A stretch of 48,466 bases of DNA from Halieaceae bacterium (GTDB lineage: Bacteria > Pseudomonadota > Gammaproteobacteria > Pseudomonadales > Halieaceae), in assembly GCA_028280635.1 (NCBI GenBank), contig JANQLM010000049.1, positions 1-48,466 of the forward strand, read 5' to 3'. Shown one piece after another: positions 23,644 through 31,683 of this stretch. Every line of letters begins with the position of its first letter. Position 1 is the stretch's first letter. Under the pieces are notes generated by a model. That model saw only the letters and a list, made by a program, of their open reading frames with translations, had not been told where the DNA came from and did not search any database. The position numbers and the translations under genes were made by a program.

Positions 23644-25202
23644 TGCTTCGGGATCGCCTGAAGCGCCTGAACCACCTACACACGGTTATAGGCATCGTTT
23701 TGGGCTGGCTGCTCTTTGTTGTCTGCTTTTCAGGTTCGGTGGCAATGTTCTACGACGAAATGGTGGACTGGGAAGACCCTGACGTGCGGCAAAGCTCGAT
23801 TGAAAGCCCTGCCGTCCCCATCAAGCCGATGGTCGACGACTTCAGGAATCGGCATGAGGGTGAAGCGCAAAACCTGTTTATGTCTTTGCCGGTTGAAGAA
23901 GCGCCCTACTACCGGCTGTTTGCCAGTTTCAAGGACAGTGATGGAAACACCACGCGCCACTCGGAGCGGTACCATCTTGTTACCGGCGAAGCGATTGGCG
24001 ACAAAGCAGAAGGTCCGGCCACATGGCTGCTTCGGTTTCACCAGAATCTGCAGATAGAGCGCCGCCTGGGTCGCTCGCTGGTCGGCATTGCCGGTGTATT
24101 CATGCTGGTGTCCCTGCTGACCGGAGTCATCATCCATCGCAAGATACTTCGGGACCTGTACAAAGTGCGCTGGCATCGATCCATGCATCTCAAGTGGAAA
24201 GATCTGCACACGGGTCTGGGTGTATGGACGCTACCTTTCAGTATCACGATCTCCTTTACAGGTGCCATCCTCGGCCTCGTGGTGCTGTTCCTGCCCATCC
24301 TCGCCCTGCTTGCGTTCAAGGGTGACCAGGAAGCCGCGATAGAAGCGGTCACCGGCCCTCCGCCGGCGCCAGCCGGTGTCGTTGCAGAGATGGCGCCGCT
24401 GGAGGACGTGATTACCCGCATCAACAACAACACAGCCTATCGAGCGCACGGGGTAAGCTTCGAAAACTACGGCGATGCCAATGCACGTTACAAGGTGTTT
24501 GCCGAAACAGAGAGAGAACTGGTTCGCTTCGTGCAGGTTGACGCCAATGCGGTCACCGGCGAGTACGACAAACCCTCTGTACTGTTCGGGGCGCTTCCGG
24601 AATCGGCGATAGGGCGCGTTTATGCCGCAATCACACCGCTGCACTATGGCACCTACGGCGGTACCTTGCTGAAGGTCGTCTACTACTTCGTCGGCATGGT
24701 CGTCACGCTTTCTATCGCCATTGGCACGCTGATCTATCTCGAGCGCCGCCTCGATGGCCCCGTGGGCAAACACAGCCGCGGTTTCTATGTCGCCATCAGT
24801 CGCATCAATGCCGGCCTCACGGCCGGGCTCGCGCTGGCGTCCATCGTTATATTTTATAGTGATCGCTTGTGGGGCCTGTTCACGGAAGATCGTGGTTACG
24901 CTACGGCACTGGTGTTCCTGGCCACCTGGCTTGCCGCCATCGCCTGGGCGCTACTGCCGAGAGACCCTCGCCTGTCGGCCAGGCAGCTGTTGTTGCCGAC
25001 AGCCTTGCTCTGTATGGCGCTGCCAATCCTTGATGTTGCGACCGCGTCGACGGCACCGCAGACCCATGCTGCACTGGTGGTCAACCTCGTCGTCGCCTCC
25101 AGCGGCGGCCTGCTTGCAGCCTACCTCTGGGTGAGTCGCAAAGTCCGCGCCGGTGAAGCTGACGCGCTAGCTTCCAGTGCTTCGCTTGTGTCGCTGCCCT
25201 AA
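23643..25202 (+). CDS. PepSY-associated transmembrane protein (possible ferric reductase), set 1
   Basis: The 519-residue inner-membrane protein has a PepSY-TM architecture: an N-terminal helix (HLHTVIGIVLGWLLFVVCFS), a periplasmic domain, a second helix with LLRFHQNLQIERRLG before it, then GVIIHRKILRDLY, and later WTLPFSITISFTGAILGL and PLHYGTYGG, followed by about four more C-terminal spans. His residues at membrane borders (HLH, FHQ, IIHR, DLHTG, LHYG) could hold hemes. Such proteins, for example FpvG of Pseudomonas, reduce iron from ferric siderophores at the inner membrane. It ends 7 bp from the convergent receptor gene. Confidence 0.85.
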   Translation: MLRDRLKRLNHLHTVIGIVLGWLLFVVCFSGSVAMFYDEMVDWEDPDVRQSSIESPAVPIKPMVDDFRNRHEGEAQNLFMSLPVEEAPYYRLFASFKDSDGNTTRHSERYHLVTGEAIGDKAEGPATWLLRFHQNLQIERRLGRSLVGIAGVFMLVSLLTGVIIHRKILRDLYKVRWHRSMHLKWKDLHTGLGVWTLPFSITISFTGAILGLVVLFLPILALLAFKGDQEAAIEAVTGPPPAPAGVVAEMAPLEDVITRINNNTAYRAHGVSFENYGDANARYKVFAETERELVRFVQVDANAVTGEYDKPSVLFGALPESAIGRVYAAITPLHYGTYGGTLLKVVYYFVGMVVTLSIAIGTLIYLERRLDGPVGKHSRGFYVAISRINAGLTAGLALASIVIFYSDRLWGLFTEDRGYATALVFLATWLAAIAWALLPRDPRLSARQLLLPTALLCMALPILDVATASTAPQTHAALVVNLVVASSGGLLAAYLWVSRKVRAGEADALASSASLVSLP

Positions 25203-25208
25203 CGAGCC

Positions 25209-27347
25209 CTAAAACAGATACCGCAGGCGAGCCACAACGGTGCGCTCCTTGCCGACAAAGCAGTCTCCCCGTGCCAGGCAGGTCGCCAGGTACTCCTTAT
25301 CCGTCAGATTGCGTACGTTCAGGGCCAGATCCCAGGGCCCGCGGTTGTAACCCAGCATCAGGTCATAGAGCGTGTAAGACGGTGTCTTGAGCTGATCGAG
25401 TCCACCGTAGCTGGAACCCACGTAGCGGGCACCGATTCCACTGCGAAAGCCGTCCAGCGCACCCACCGGTGTGTAACCCAACCAGGCCGACGCCTGCGTG
25501 TCCGGCACGCTGGCGATATCGAAGCCATCGGCGTTCTCTGTATCGAGCTGGCTGGCATTCACCTCAAGGGTAAACTCGCGCCAGGCGAGCTGGGCCTCAA
25601 GTTCAATACCTTTAACAGTGGCCTCACCCCGCTGCTGTTCAAACGCACCGGGCAACGCCAGCGGATCCGGCAGATTGGTCTGTTCAATATCAAAGTAGGC
25701 CAGAGTGACAATGCCGGGCCAGCCTGCAGGCTGGTACTTGACGCCGACCTCCCACTGCTCACCACGCTGGGGGTCCAGCGGCTGACCGTTGCCATTGTCC
25801 CCAATAACAGGCTCGAAGGACTCGGCAAAACTGGCGTAGGGTGCCAGCCCGTTGTCAAACTGGTACAGCAGGCCTGTGGCAAAGGACACTTCATCATCCT
25901 CCTGTGCGCCCGACCCCGCGTCTGTTTCAGTCTCGTCGTAACGCACCCCCAGCGTCAGGCGCCAGTTGGCGACGCTGATTTCATCGTTGATGTATATGCC
26001 GATATCCTCAGTGCTTGCCGACGGATTATCGGTGTACTGGGCATTCAGCCACTCAGCCGGTGGGACGTTGCCGAACTCGGGGTCGAACAGGTTGATCCAG
26101 TAGGTATCGCCAAAAGGCGTTGTGGGTTCTCCCGGCTGGAAGGCGTAGCCCACTGCGTAGGCATAGTAACCGTCGTCATCAGTTTCGATATCCTGGTACT
26201 GCACGCCCGTAAGCACCCTGTGCTCAAACGGCCCCGTGCGGAAGTGCACACGCAGCCTGGCATCGATGGCTGCCTGCTCCGAGGTGGCGTCGCTCTTGAA
26301 GAAGCTGCGAGGGACGGTACCGTCGAGGTAGAGGCTGCCATCTGCGTTGCGTATGTACCGGTCCTCACTGGTCCCGAAGGATGGCCAGGCCTGCTGGTAA
26401 TCCGCTTCACCATCCGTGTAGCGGGCCGTCAACTCACCACCGAACACCTCGTTGAACTGGTGATCTGCCAGCAAGGTCACCGAGAGGGTTTCCGCATCGT
26501 AACGATTGAAGGAGGGCTCGCCGAGAAACGCGTCCGGGTTGATACTCCGGCCGTTCTGGGCCGGCTCGAGCGTGCCCACCACCGGCAGGAACTGGGCCGC
26601 CGTGTCGCTCTCGGTATCGGTGTAGTTCACCAGTACCGTGACGTTGGTATCGATGGAAGGCCGCCAGGTGATGGACGGTGCAATCACCAGCGATTCATCG
26701 TCCACATTGTCGACCTGGGTTTCCGCATCGCGGTACAGCGCCACCATGCGGTACAGCAAGCTGCCATCGCTGTTCAGCGCACCGGTGGAATCCAGGGCCA
26801 ACTGGGTGCGCTCAAAGTTGCCGATTTCCAGCACCAGTTCGTGGCGGGATTCTTCCCGTGGCCGCTTGCTCACTACATTGACCAGGCCGCCCGGCGAACC
26901 CTTGCCGAATAACACCGACGCCGGTCCCTTCAGAATTTCCACTTGTTCGAGCGTGTAGATGTCCGGACGCACATTATTGTAATTGCCGAACAGCGATTGC
27001 AGGCTGTCCTGGAACTGCGGGACATCCAAGCCTCGCACGCGCACCCAGTCACCGCGCGTCGCAAAGCCGAAGGTCTCCCCCGTGACACCCGCGGAATAGG
27101 TGTAGGTTTCGTCTAGCCGCAGGGCGCCCTTGTCGAGTATTTGCTGCTGCGTCTCGATGCTGACGGAGCGCGCGGTTTCCAGAATCGGAATATCCGACTT
27201 CAGCGCCGAGTAACGCGAGAGACTACCGAAGACAACAACTTCCTCGATGCGCTCCTGGTGAACGCTCTGTTCCTGCGCCTGCAGACTCGCATGTGACGCA
27301 CCCATAAAAAAGGCAGCGCAGAACGCTGCCAGAGACCACTTCCCCAT
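25209..27347 (-). CDS. TonB-dependent siderophore receptor (FhuE/FpvA type)
   Basis: The 712-residue protein has a signal peptide (residues 1 to about 24), a TonB box (EEVVVFGS, about 35-42), a plug with RGDWVRVRGLDVPQFQDSLQ and VEILKGPASVLFGKGSPGG and a barrel ending RLRYLF. The VLFGKGSPGGLVNVVSKRP segment and the C-terminal Cys pair (LATCLARGDCF) mark the ferric-siderophore group with FhuE, FpvA and FoxA. It has no extra N-terminal signalling domain, so it is not a sigma-factor-coupled transducer. It probably shares a transcript with the upstream 118-residue gene behind a Fur box, and faces PepSY set 1. Confidence 0.92.
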   Translation of the reverse strand: MGKWSLAAFCAAFFMGASHASLQAQEQSVHQERIEEVVVFGSLSRYSALKSDIPILETARSVSIETQQQILDKGALRLDETYTYSAGVTGETFGFATRGDWVRVRGLDVPQFQDSLQSLFGNYNNVRPDIYTLEQVEILKGPASVLFGKGSPGGLVNVVSKRPREESRHELVLEIGNFERTQLALDSTGALNSDGSLLYRMVALYRDAETQVDNVDDESLVIAPSITWRPSIDTNVTVLVNYTDTESDTAAQFLPVVGTLEPAQNGRSINPDAFLGEPSFNRYDAETLSVTLLADHQFNEVFGGELTARYTDGEADYQQAWPSFGTSEDRYIRNADGSLYLDGTVPRSFFKSDATSEQAAIDARLRVHFRTGPFEHRVLTGVQYQDIETDDDGYYAYAVGYAFQPGEPTTPFGDTYWINLFDPEFGNVPPAEWLNAQYTDNPSASTEDIGIYINDEISVANWRLTLGVRYDETETDAGSGAQEDDEVSFATGLLYQFDNGLAPYASFAESFEPVIGDNGNGQPLDPQRGEQWEVGVKYQPAGWPGIVTLAYFDIEQTNLPDPLALPGAFEQQRGEATVKGIELEAQLAWREFTLEVNASQLDTENADGFDIASVPDTQASAWLGYTPVGALDGFRSGIGARYVGSSYGGLDQLKTPSYTLYDLMLGYNRGPWDLALNVRNLTDKEYLATCLARGDCFVGKERTVVARLRYLF

Positions 27348-27448
27348 GGATCTACCCCTTCTAATGCATGACGCCTTGTTCGCCGGCGTCTCCTGATAAC
27401 AAACGGCTGCGCCTCCGCGCCAGCCCTCACTTCCGTACTGCTAGTGCC

Positions 27449-27805
27449 CTAGTGCAGCCGCCTTTTGCGGCCACGGTCCTCGCCCTCTGCGTGAAGCCGA
27501 TTCTGTTGCAGCTTTCGTAACGCCAGGGTGAACAGACTCATGGAGGCAGAACTCCGTCGCCGCCAGGTGGCAACGTTGGCCCCCTCCAGCGCCAGACCGG
27601 TATCGGCGATCCGGGCGGCCTCTGAGACCAGCTTCATCGCCAGTGGCCAGTCCTGACAGACGATGGCACCCTCCGCGCTACCCATCGCGCTCCTCCAGGC
27701 CCGCTCTGCCCTGTCTTCATCCGTCTCGGGAATCTTCAACTCCTCCGCCTGATCGCTGTCCAATGGCGTCTGCATCTGGTCAAAGACGTCTGCTCGGCTA
27801 CCCAT
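27449..27805 (-). CDS. Unknown 118-residue protein, Fur-box-controlled
   Basis: I do not recognise this product. It has no signal peptide. The N-terminal third is acidic (DSDQAEELKIPETDEDRAER), the middle is helical (WRSAMGSAEGAIVCQDWPLA, MKLVSEAARIADTGLALEG) and the C-terminus is strongly basic (HAEGEDRGRKRRLH). The helical repeat-like middle could be a TPR-type hairpin pair. The ATG at 27805 follows AGGAGG, and one of the best Fur boxes in the window begins 21 bp upstream. It is the first gene before the FhuE-type receptor. Confidence 0.72.
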   Translation of the reverse strand: MGSRADVFDQMQTPLDSDQAEELKIPETDEDRAERAWRSAMGSAEGAIVCQDWPLAMKLVSEAARIADTGLALEGANVATWRRRSSASMSLFTLALRKLQQNRLHAEGEDRGRKRRLH

Positions 27806-27825
27806 GGCATCCTCCTAATGCAAAT

Positions 27826-27844
27826 GATAATGATTCTCATTATT
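27826..27844. promoter_or_regulatory. Fur box upstream of the 118-residue gene
   Basis: GATAATGATTCTCATTATT matches the 19-bp Fur consensus at 16 positions, the best in the window. It lies 21 bp upstream of the start codon at 27805, so Fur-Fe(II) would cover the promoter. Confidence 0.9.
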
Positions 27845-27962
27845 ATGTGATCGATGAATGAGGTCAAGAACTGACCGGCATGAAATCCACGGTGCGGCCT
27901 TCCGCGGACCCGCAGCGGTAATGAGAGCTCTTCGGGGAAGCAAAACTGCTTGCACCTTTAAT

Positions 27963-27981
27963 GAGAATGATTATTATTTAC
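27963..27981. promoter_or_regulatory. Fur box upstream of PepSY set 2
   Basis: The site GAGAATGATTATTATTTAC matches the consensus at 14 of 19 positions. It is about 215 bp upstream of the first gene of set 2 (28197), leaving a long untranslated leader. Confidence 0.78.
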
Positions 27982-28196
27982 TTTTCAGACATCCAGGGTG
28001 TCATACGTGGACACCAAAGCCATACGCGGGCCACAAAACGCGGCCTTCGGTTGTCAGGCGCACAATCTGAGAAGGCACCGCGCGACGCGGGAAAGGTGGT
28101 TTCCCGCACGTTCAAACAGGCGGATGCAGCGCCTGTCTTCTGTGAATGCGGTTGGTATTGGAACGCTCTTGTTGAACTTGTTGAAGCTTAAAGACT

Positions 28197-28481
28197 ATGT
28201 CGTCCAACCTGCTTAGCAACTTACTCAACGCTCGTTTCTGGCTGTGTGGGCCCCTGGGATTTCTGCTCGCTGTCGTCGTCATGCTCGGCATGGCGCTCTG
28301 GTTCCCTGGTGGGGCCGCGGATATTGACAATATTGTGCTTCCGCTGGTCCTTTTCCCCGCCCTGTGGGCGGGGATTTTCTTTTTCGCCTACCTCGAACCA
28401 CGGCTGAAACGTATCTGGTGTGTGTTCGCGTTGCTGGGCATTCCCAATACGGCGCTCATCGCCGCCCAATTCTGGTCCTGA
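28197..28481 (+). CDS. DUF3649-like small membrane protein (PepSY set 2)
   Basis: The 94-residue product has three membrane spans (FWLCGPLGFLLAVVVMLGMA; LPLVLFPALWAGIFFFAYLE; WCVFALLGIPNTALIAAQFW). The middle helix pair with FPALWAGIFFFAYLEPRLKR parallels the SPFVWGLAMFYCYW segment of the set 1 protein, so the two are probably homologous. It is followed after 2 bp by the PepSY gene. Confidence 0.68.
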   Translation: MSSNLLSNLLNARFWLCGPLGFLLAVVVMLGMALWFPGGAADIDNIVLPLVLFPALWAGIFFFAYLEPRLKRIWCVFALLGIPNTALIAAQFWS

Positions 28482-28483
28482 CC

Positions 28484-30106
28484 ATGTTGAGAGCCCTGTC
28501 TGTGCAACTGCCACAAAGAGAAACCAAGGCCCTGGTGGCACTGCATGGCTGGAGCGCCGTGCTGCTCGGCTTACTGCTCTACGCAGTGGTCATCACCGGT
28601 GCTGTCGCCGTCTTTGCGGAAGAAATCAGGCACTGGTCGGTGGGCAATGTGGCCTCCCAATCACCGTTCATCCAGCCCCTGGATAGATGGGTGCGCCAAC
28701 ATGCCGGAAACGTCGATCCGGCGCATCTGGAAGAGGTGACCCTGAGCACCTCATCGTCTGGCCACCTGAATATCTTCTATCACAGCCACATCGATCAGCC
28801 CGACGGCACTATAGAGGAATACGGAGACGCCGTTGAACTGGTGGTGGCCACGGGTGAGGTGCTCAGCCACCGGGTGACAACCGCCACCGAACTGCGCGAG
28901 CAGGAAAACGCCGGCGCCCTCGCCCGCTTCATTGTCAGCATTCACACCGAGCTCCACCTGCCCCGCCCGTGGGGCCTGATGCTGACCGGTATTCTTGGGC
29001 TGGTTTTGCTGGTGTCGGCTATCTCTGGCTTCCTGATACACGGGCACCTGTTAAAGGAAGCCTTTACCCTACGCCGCGACCGCAACCCCCTGCTGACCAG
29101 GCGCGATGTCCACAGCCTGGCAGGCACCTGGGGCCTGCCGTTCGCTTTCGTGCTGGCGTTCACCGGCAGCTTTTTCAGCTTCGCCGGGGCTTTCGGTATC
29201 CCCGCCATGGCGATGGTGGCGTTTGGCGGTGATCAGGAAACTATGATTCGCACGCTCATTGACCAGCCTACCATCGAATCCAAGACCCCCGGGCCGGCAG
29301 CCAATCTCGATGCAGTCATAGCCGACGCGACAAGGCGCGCCGGCGTGGCACCCGTTTTTGCCAGCGTCAGCGGTTGGGGAGTGGATGCCTCGCGTATCAC
29401 TGTGTTCGCGCCCGCCAGCGACAACCGCCTGACCGGCCGACAGTTTTCCTACGACGGCAACAGCGGCGAATTCCAGCGCGAAAAACCCGCGCTCGGCAAA
29501 GTGCCTTCCGCGGGGGCCACCGCCGTATCGCTAATGGCGCCGCTGCACTTCGGAAACTTCGCCGGCATCCTGTCCAAGCTGGTATGGGGAGCGTTGGCTT
29601 TTGCGCTGTGCTATGTGGTGATCACAGGGTTCACGCTGTGGCTGAAGCGTCGCGAGCACGAGCCCGGCTGGGTCTGGCTGCGCCGAGGCCTGCTGGCGTT
29701 CGGGCACGGTATCCCCATTGCCATGCTCAGTTGCGCTCTCGCCTACTTCCTGGCGCCGATATTGGGCGGCAACGCCTTCAGCGCCGTGCCGGCGAGCTTT
29801 GTTGCCGCAGCCCTGCTGGTGCTTGGGTGGAGTGCCCTGACCAGGGACCTGGATGCGCTGAACAGCAAGCTGCTGGTGGTGACCATCATTCTCTGCGGCC
29901 TGTTGCCGGCCACCCGACTGATGACCGGCGGTATCGGCTGGCTGGACGCGCTGTGGCAGGGCAATCTCGCTGTGCCGATGCTGGATGCGGTGTTTCTGCT
30001 GTGTGCCGTGTTCCTCGCGATTCAGCGCCGCGGTGTCAGCGCTACCGCCAACAACGATCCTGAACCTCTAACGCTGGCGACAACCGGTACAGGGCAGCAG
30101 CCATGA
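28484..30106 (+). CDS. PepSY-associated transmembrane protein (possible ferric reductase), set 2
   Basis: The 540-residue protein has the same plan as the set 1 homologue: VALHGWSAVLLGLLLYAVVI at the N-terminus, a periplasmic PepSY-like region, FIVSIHTELHLPRPWGLMLT, SGFLIHGHLLKEAFTLRR, DVHSLAGTWGLPFAFVLAFT, and PLHFGNFAG before the C-terminal helices. Candidate heme-binding His residues recur at the same places (LHGW, SIHTELH, IHGH, DVHS, LHFG). The ATG at 28484 is chosen over a longer open frame because that would overlap the preceding gene and lacks a family match. The 3' end overlaps the DUF3325-like gene by 4 bp. Confidence 0.86.
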   Translation: MLRALSVQLPQRETKALVALHGWSAVLLGLLLYAVVITGAVAVFAEEIRHWSVGNVASQSPFIQPLDRWVRQHAGNVDPAHLEEVTLSTSSSGHLNIFYHSHIDQPDGTIEEYGDAVELVVATGEVLSHRVTTATELREQENAGALARFIVSIHTELHLPRPWGLMLTGILGLVLLVSAISGFLIHGHLLKEAFTLRRDRNPLLTRRDVHSLAGTWGLPFAFVLAFTGSFFSFAGAFGIPAMAMVAFGGDQETMIRTLIDQPTIESKTPGPAANLDAVIADATRRAGVAPVFASVSGWGVDASRITVFAPASDNRLTGRQFSYDGNSGEFQREKPALGKVPSAGATAVSLMAPLHFGNFAGILSKLVWGALAFALCYVVITGFTLWLKRREHEPGWVWLRRGLLAFGHGIPIAMLSCALAYFLAPILGGNAFSAVPASFVAAALLVLGWSALTRDLDALNSKLLVVTIILCGLLPATRLMTGGIGWLDALWQGNLAVPMLDAVFLLCAVFLAIQRRGVSATANNDPEPLTLATTGTGQQP

Positions 30107-30408
30107 CTACCGCCTGGCTGACACTGTGTTCGACATTGTTTTCGGGTGTGTGCTTTAGCATCCTTTGCCTCAGTGATGGCAAGCGCTACCGCCGCCATGA
30201 GCAGCCCCTGGTGCTCCCTGGCGGGCTTCGCGCCCTGCTTGGCTGGACCAGTCTGCTGGCACCCCTGCTAGCCCTGATAGCCATTGAGGCCAATGCGGCA
30301 CTGCTGTGCTGGCTTGGCGCGCTCGGCCTGTTGGGCTGGACGCTTGGGGTATGGCCCGTCTCCACGCGGGAGCTAGACACGCCGGAGAAAGCCGATGCAG
30401 CACCCTGA
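30103..30408 (+). CDS. DUF3325-like small membrane protein (PepSY set 2)
   Basis: The 101-residue product has three spans: TAWLTLCSTLFSGVCFSILC, then LRALLGWTSLLAPLLALIAI and ALLCWLGALGLLGWTLGVWP, and a short polar tail. The middle segment with a basic loop (SDGKRYRRHEQPLVLPGG) agrees with the DUF3325 pattern better than the set 1 counterpart does. It overlaps the PepSY gene by 4 bp and the next small gene by 14 bp. Confidence 0.74.
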   Translation: MTTAWLTLCSTLFSGVCFSILCLSDGKRYRRHEQPLVLPGGLRALLGWTSLLAPLLALIAIEANAALLCWLGALGLLGWTLGVWPVSTRELDTPEKADAAP

Positions 30409-30502
30409 ACCTGGCCGCCCGGTGCGCAAAGCGCTGGCCTGGATAGCCTGCCTGTCGGTCTTCTTTACCCTGTATGCCTGGAGCTGGGTACTTTTACTGT
30501 AA
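30395..30502 (+). CDS. 35-residue single-span membrane protein
   Basis: A very short gene in the PepSY set 2 operon. It reads MQHPEPGRPVRKALAWIACL followed by SVFFTLYAWSWVLLL, a basic N-terminus and one hydrophobic helix, as in small accessory subunits of membrane enzymes. It starts inside the end of the DUF3325-like gene and ends 17 bp before the DUF6607 gene, so it fills an otherwise empty gap in the operon. The start follows CCGGAGAAAGCCG, a fair ribosome site. No homologue is known to me. Confidence 0.62.
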   Translation: MQHPEPGRPVRKALAWIACLSVFFTLYAWSWVLLL

Positions 30503-30519
30503 ATCGCACTGGTATCAAC

Positions 30520-31674
30520 ATGAACAAAGCACATCGTCTCGCCCTGCCAGCCCTGTTGCTGGCGGCATTCTGTATTTCCCTGCCTATTCCCCTTCCGGCC
30601 TATGATGAGGCGCCAGAGACAGGCAATGCGAGTGAAGGCCGCCAATACACCTTTGCCTGGCAGTTCATGGAAGGTGACGGCATGGCGCCGCGTGGGGGCA
30701 CAACGAAAGGCCCGGAAATAGAACTCGTCAGGACGCCGGGGGAAGCCTGGGAAGTGTTACAGGCAGAAGGCCTTAGCAAACTCGAGCGCGACCGGCGTGC
30801 CATTCTCGCCATGGCAGGCCCCTATCGCACCAGCTTCGATTTCATTGAGACCGTCGGTTTTACCGTGGGCTACACGCCCGGCAAACCGTACCAGTCCTGG
30901 GGCACGGAGTACGTGTACGTGGTGACTGACGAACCGAAATTCATCAGTCTGCAACACGTACTGGTGATGCGCATCAAGCAGGAGGACGGCAGCATCAGCG
31001 AGCCGATGGTGGTGAAGCACTGGCGCCAGGACTGGCGCTATGAGCAGCGCGATCTTCACACCTACCGCGGACACCAGGCCTGGGAACGGGATCGCCGCAG
31101 CAAAAGGGAAGTGCGGGGCCAGTGGACCCAGTCCGTCTACCAGGTGGATGACTCACCCCGCTACATGGCCAGCGGCAGTTGGGAGCACTACGCCAACTAC
31201 TCAAGCTGGACCAGCGAAGAGACCTGGCGCCCCTTGCCTCGTCGCGAATTCAGTGTCCGCGACGACTACCACGTGCTGGTCGGCACCAACCGCCACACGA
31301 TTTCTCCCACCGGCTGGGTGCAGGAAGAACACAACCTGAAGGTGGTGCTCAACGAAGCGGGTGAGCGCACGGCAGTGTTGGCCCGGGAGAACGGCCTGGC
31401 GCGCTATGAGCGCATCGCCAACTATGACTGGAGCGCCGGCAACGAGTACTGGTCGCGCACCGGGCCCTTCTGGGCGGAGGTGCGGGGTTACTGGGACACA
31501 CTGTTCGAAGACAGGCAGCGTGTCGAAGTCAGTAAATCTGCCGGCGGCAAGCCGCTGTTCATGGCCATGTTTGAGCTGGCGGACAGTACCACAGCCGCAG
31601 ATTTCGACCGTGCGGTCGCCCGCAGGAGGCTCGAGGAAACCATGACGCCCTATCTGGGCACTAGCGACAACTGA
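30520..31674 (+). CDS. Secreted DUF6607 family protein
   Basis: The 384-residue product has a signal peptide (residues 1 to about 28, ending PLPAYDEA). The mature part is rich in Trp, Tyr and Arg with marks such as GFTVGYTPGKPYQSWGTEYV, VVKHWRQDWRYE, WTQSVYQVDDSPRY and YDWSAGNEYW, which fit DUF6607, a periplasmic family often coded with TonB-dependent receptors. The function is unknown; the beta-rich pattern suggests ligand binding. It is the last gene of the PepSY set 2 operon and ends 9 bp from the convergent FecA-like receptor. Confidence 0.78.
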   Translation: MNKAHRLALPALLLAAFCISLPIPLPAYDEAPETGNASEGRQYTFAWQFMEGDGMAPRGGTTKGPEIELVRTPGEAWEVLQAEGLSKLERDRRAILAMAGPYRTSFDFIETVGFTVGYTPGKPYQSWGTEYVYVVTDEPKFISLQHVLVMRIKQEDGSISEPMVVKHWRQDWRYEQRDLHTYRGHQAWERDRRSKREVRGQWTQSVYQVDDSPRYMASGSWEHYANYSSWTSEETWRPLPRREFSVRDDYHVLVGTNRHTISPTGWVQEEHNLKVVLNEAGERTAVLARENGLARYERIANYDWSAGNEYWSRTGPFWAEVRGYWDTLFEDRQRVEVSKSAGGKPLFMAMFELADSTTAADFDRAVARRRLEETMTPYLGTSDN

Positions 31675-31683
31675 ACCACTGCC

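Larger units (their letters stand above)
27806..28196. other. Divergent regulatory region with two Fur boxes
   Basis: This 391-bp region separates the minus-strand 118-residue gene from the plus-strand PepSY set 2. It holds Fur boxes at 27826-27844 and 27963-27981 and no convincing gene; a short plus-strand frame starting inside the second Fur box looks non-coding. The set 2 leader after that box is about 215 bp. Confidence 0.6.

Noticed and set aside
27961-28191. Plus-strand reading frame beginning MRMIIIYFSDIQG
   Set aside because: It starts inside a Fur box, has no ribosome site and an odd composition; the region is better read as a leader.
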